A DNA stretch of 64,000 bases from Strix aluco. Its lineage: Eukaryota; Chordata; Aves; Strigiformes; Strigidae. The DNA is taken from positions 24,404,251-24,468,250 of the forward strand of contig NC_133941.1 in the NCBI RefSeq assembly GCF_031877795.1, in the 5' to 3' direction. A program made the position numbers and the translations under genes. Positions 59,897-64,000 of the stretch are shown here, one piece after another (position 1 is the first letter of the stretch; every line of letters begins with the position of its first letter). The notes below the pieces were generated by a model. The model made no database searches and was not told where the DNA came from. It saw only the letters and a program-made list of their open reading frames with translations.

Positions 59897-62800
59897 CTAG
59901 AGAGAAAATAATACAAAGAACAAAGCACAGCAGTTAATTAGCAAGCCATTTTTAAATTCTGTACATTTCATTTTCCTAACAGTAGTTAGCTAGCTAAAAT
60001 AAAATTACCACCATCATGTAATTTTAGAAAGCTCAACTATCTATTAGGGAAACACAGCACAGCCACATGCTTCCGAAGACCCATCCACGTAAAATTACAT
60101 CTTAACTCCTGGCTGGTCACTTGTGCTGCCTCTCTCTTTCCAAAGGGAGAAGGTTCTAAATTATTAAGATGTCAAGCACTGATGGATATTTAATCAAATA
60201 CAGTCCTAAACTTGTTAAATCACTGACGATAAAATTTCCATCATTTATGAAGTCAGATTATGGAGTTTAAAAGTAATGTGTTTTATAAATTTTTTGATGG
60301 GAATATGTATTTCACAGAGAGAGGTTCTCTCTGATGTAGAACGGTAAAAGGACGTAAATTTGGCTTCAAATTACGTACATTACTGATACTGGTACACAGC
60401 ACAAGGCTGGTCTTTGCCTGCTGCTTAGCACCTGATGACTGCAGCACAGTGCTTGCACAGCCAGGCAAAGCTGGGGGCTGGCTGACCTGCAGTGATTTGG
60501 CCCTAACTTCACCCAACCCTCCCAGAGTTTCTTGCTGTCTCTGGTCTAATGGGAGACTTCAGCAACTTGCCCAGCAGAAACTGCCCAGACTGAAACAGAA
60601 CTGGAACATCAGGAACAGCATCTCTGCCAAAGAGCCATGAAGCCTTTTAGGGAAGGACTTCTGCCATCACTTTGCGTAGGAGCGGGGAGAAAGGGCACTC
60701 AAAAAGCAGTACATTTTTACCATGGAAGTACACTCAAATACAGGTACAAATAAACCACATCTTTTTCTATTAACCCAAACTCCTGCAAATACACAAATCC
60801 AGACTTGCTGTTGTTTTAGGCACCATTTCCAATTTCACAGCAATGGATTTTGCAGGAGCATAGACTTCCCTAGAGCTGCTTGTCCATAGTCCCTAGATTA
60901 AGATACAGGCACAGAGTGGCTCCACAGGTTACTGTGCCCTTACCAGGTTTAGAAAGAGAATGTCTATGACCATGTCTGAAATAAGTGTTAAAATGTCAGT
61001 ACAGCACTTTATAACTGAGCAGCATAGAAAACAAAACCAAAATACCACGAGCCCCATCACATTCCCCATTTAAAGCAAATGCATAGGTTTTATGGTATTT
61101 TGCTACCAGAAAATACAAAACCATCAGCCCTTTGTGCCCTGTAATTTAAAGATAAACGAATGAAGAGCCAGAAAACTTTGGCATGATGCACTGCACCTAC
61201 ACACAGCCCTTGCCCTTTCTATATCATGATTGTTTCTTTTTGTTTTACGCTGTTCTTTTCCTGTATCTGTGAAGTACTAACAGCATTTACAAGAAAGTGT
61301 TCAGGAAAATCTCCTAGTTGACCATCATGCACTAATAACTTCTCCAGTGCCAGTGTCACTCCTATTCAAACAGGAACATACCGCATTTGATAGTGCGCAG
61401 AGAGCTGTGATTCTACAGGCACAACAGGATTTCAGTTACATTTTTACTTTTTATACAAACACCATATTATTTCCATGTGTTTCTAATGCCTCGCTTTTCC
61501 ACGGCTCGCTGTCAAGGCAACTTTATTTAGTGTACTGTCAGAAACATATTGCCCTGACATACTTGCTGTGCAACTCCCTTTTTTTGCAAGAAGTTCCACG
61601 TTATCTGATTCAGGGTTGATATCAAACTTCTCCTCTTCAAATCAACTCATTGGTATGCACAAAAGGCTGAGGCAAGGATCAGGAGACTGTGAAGTTGCGT
61701 CTGTTCATGTAAATATTTTCTGGGGAATGAAGAGCCACACTCCCTGCAGCGTCCTTCTGCCTCAGCTACGTGATTTGCAGTGATTCTCAGTGTCACCAAC
61801 AACTCTGTACCTTCTGCAAACTTACAAAGAACACGCATTAAACTGGGGTCTTACAGCTAGCAGAGCAATTAAACTTCAAACAACATTGTGACATTCAAAC
61901 AACCAATCACAGCAAGTGCTAAAAGGATGACAAGAATCTGGCAGAACGAGTATACAAAGTAAAATAAAAGCAGGCTCAAAGTGTCACCTCCTTCCCTGCT
62001 TCTTGCTCTGTTGCTGCCTTGTTATTACCGATCCCGGCACAGGCAGCATGCAGCAATTACACCACTGAAGATAACTGTGACCAACTGAGGATCAAATTTA
62101 AGCCAAGATCATTTTCTCAGCAGTCAGGAGCACTCCATGTCCTCACGGCACTTTCCATTTAAACACACTCATTAAACCATCACCACTCTCACTGAGGGCT
62201 TTTTGCTGCCATCTGAAACCTGCCCGCGGGTGCACAGTATTACAGGGCATAAGCCTCTCTGAGATTTCAGGGGTGGCCGTTTTCTTCCCATCTAAGCCAA
62301 AAGGCAGGAGAAGAAAATGAGACAATGCTCTTGGTCTGTCTGGCTACTGCTAAACTGTGCCTGCCAAGGACAGGTCTTAGGCCTGGCTCAGGCATCTGCA
62401 AGATGCTTCTCCCATCCTATGGGATGCTCCATTTTTAAGAAGTGCCATGAAGTAGTCTGCTTCCTCCCCATTCCCACAGAGACATTTCGCCTGCCTGCAC
62501 CTTCACCTCCTCCAAATTACAGTATTTAGGATGGGGTGCAACGTTTAAAATTTCCAGAAGAGCAGTTATCAAGCTCAACACACTAGCTCAATAAATGCAG
62601 AGCAGAAATATCTCACCCTTCCAGTATCTCACTTCTCTCTTCTGAAATCTTTCGTCTCTCCTCTAACTCTGAGAAATCTTTGCCCAAACCACTCAAGGAA
62701 CTGCCTTCAGGCTTCTGGTAGACCAGAGAAGTGAAACTTTCCACCGACACCGCCCACCACTGCAGAACTGTGCCCCAGCTACTAAATTTAAAGAAAACAA

Positions 62801-64000
62801 GAAAAGCCCCACCAATCCTAGCAGCTGGAACATGGCACCCTGCTTTGGCGTGATAAGGGTATCTGGAAAGCACAGCATGTGCATTGGAAGCCAACACACA
62901 ATGCTCCCGGGCCCAGCTTGCCCCAGGAGCTCCGGCAGCTTCGTTATGGCACGGACTCGCTCCCATGCACTGTCAGTCATGGCCCAGTTATAAACATGCT
63001 CATGCTATGAGGTTTTATAATGACTGTTCATGAACAGCAGCTTTTTAATGTTGAACATGCCCACTATTTACATTTTAAAGTAACAGAAACAGGCATGGCA
63101 TTGCCAGGCATTTTAACGCCCTCAGACTGCACAGGGATTGCACCCAACTCCGAACTGGTAATTTGATGTTACTGCAGTTACACCTTCTCCTCCACCAGAA
63201 CGTTAATTGAACTGGGTTTAACCCTGTCCGCAGCCACAAGTTTGCCCAAACCCGCAGCTGCAGTAGAGGAGTCTGCAGGTTTTGACACAGCTGGAGGGCT
63301 GGCAGTGGACTGAGCTCAGCCTCACTAAGAGACACAGCAAATACAGCTGAGATTGGGTACCACCTCACCGCAGCTGACCTAAAGGTTGCTTAACAAAAGG
63401 TCAGTATTTACTCAGGGAAAACAAACTTGTCAAAGAGACTGACAGGAAACTCAGGAACTGTCTTTGACAGCTGAGAAGAAAACATGACTAATAATTTCAT
63501 GTTATCATTACTACAAGCCCACAACACATCATACACGACCGCTTTTTTCTCTTATCCAAAGGACCAAAGGCCTCTGGCATACAGCGTACGCACACCATGC
63601 TAACATACCCAGCCTGCACCTGACCACACACACGGAAGGAACGTATAATGAAGAGATATCAGAGAAAAGCAAGAGATTACTGGTTATTTGTAGCCAGCAG
63701 CTCCTCAAACAGAGAATAATATACATAAAATCAGTGATGATAAATGCGCAAGCAACAAATGACCGTAACTAAACCACACATTCATCATTTTTCACCTGCA
63801 GGTAAAAATCATCCCCATTGCAACTCTTCATAAAATGACACATCTCTACTGTTCCTTCCAAATGGGCAATTAGGTTTCTGGCAATAGGTACACAATGACC
63901 CAGCCATTACACTAAGTGCTGCCATTTTAAGGCTGCTGAAATACATTCTGGTCTTGGAAGTAATAACACTCATATGCAACCATAACGTGCCAGACTGTCT
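59897..64000 (-). other. CARD19: CARD19 intron 1 / 5' region, no exon found
   Basis: CARD19 exon 1 must lie at higher coordinates than 59896. I looked for the complement of ATGACAG beside a donor and for a CpG island, and found neither up to 64000. The first exon and promoter are therefore probably outside the window. The stretch is unique AT-rich sequence with open frames no longer than about 117 codons. Confidence 0.6.

Noticed and set aside
1-64000. Searched for tRNA, rRNA, CRISPR arrays, operons, prokaryotic elements, retroviral genes and LTR pairs.
   Set aside because: None was seen. The sequence is vertebrate nuclear DNA with introns and LINE fragments.

Overview
The window reads as nuclear DNA from a bird. 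Most of it is AT-rich, non-coding sequence. It carries CR1 LINE fragments with the avian-type ATTCTGTG 3' tails. The only genes I can support are two split vertebrate genes, rebuilt here exon by exon from splice sites, reading phase and remembered family similarity. No search was run.

NINJ1 (ninjurin-1, plus strand) has coding exons at 16436-16507, 26471-26705 and 31470-31624, giving a complete 153-residue protein. A probable 3'UTR intron runs from 31632 to 34665. CARD19 (BinCARD, minus strand) has coding exons 2-6 at 59754-59896, 57685-57838, 53244-53303, 51326-51397 and 49559-49671. Only the first exon (Met-Thr plus one base) is missing, and it probably lies beyond 64000. The two genes are convergent, with about 18 kb between their stop codons. 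The same tail-to-tail order is known in mammals.

Layout: 1-15640 is gene-free and holds one old CR1 copy (about 6240-6870) and simple repeats. 15650-16800 is a strong CpG island at the NINJ1 5' end, packed with tandem GC-rich arrays: a 22-copy 16-17 bp minisatellite, an 11-copy GGCAC tract, four GGGGCC units just inside intron 1, and an 11-bp repeat. 16508-34665 holds the NINJ1 introns, with a young CR1 at 19160-19745 and a CR1 tail at 23471-23550. About 36000-49558 is the interval between the convergent genes, with another CR1 tail near 39675-39830. 49559 to the end is CARD19 and its introns, with a small CpG-rich patch at 54371-54575.

The two proteins are not known to work in one pathway. 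NINJ1 is the plasma-membrane protein that oligomerises to rupture membranes in lytic cell death and also acts in adhesion. CARD19 is a mitochondrial CARD protein linked to BCL10/NF-kB control and cristae organisation. I found no operon-like unit, mobile cassette, CRISPR array or new multi-gene system. The most unusual material is the cluster of expandable repeats around NINJ1 exon 1 and the exon phasing of CARD19, which would allow in-frame loss of its membrane anchor.
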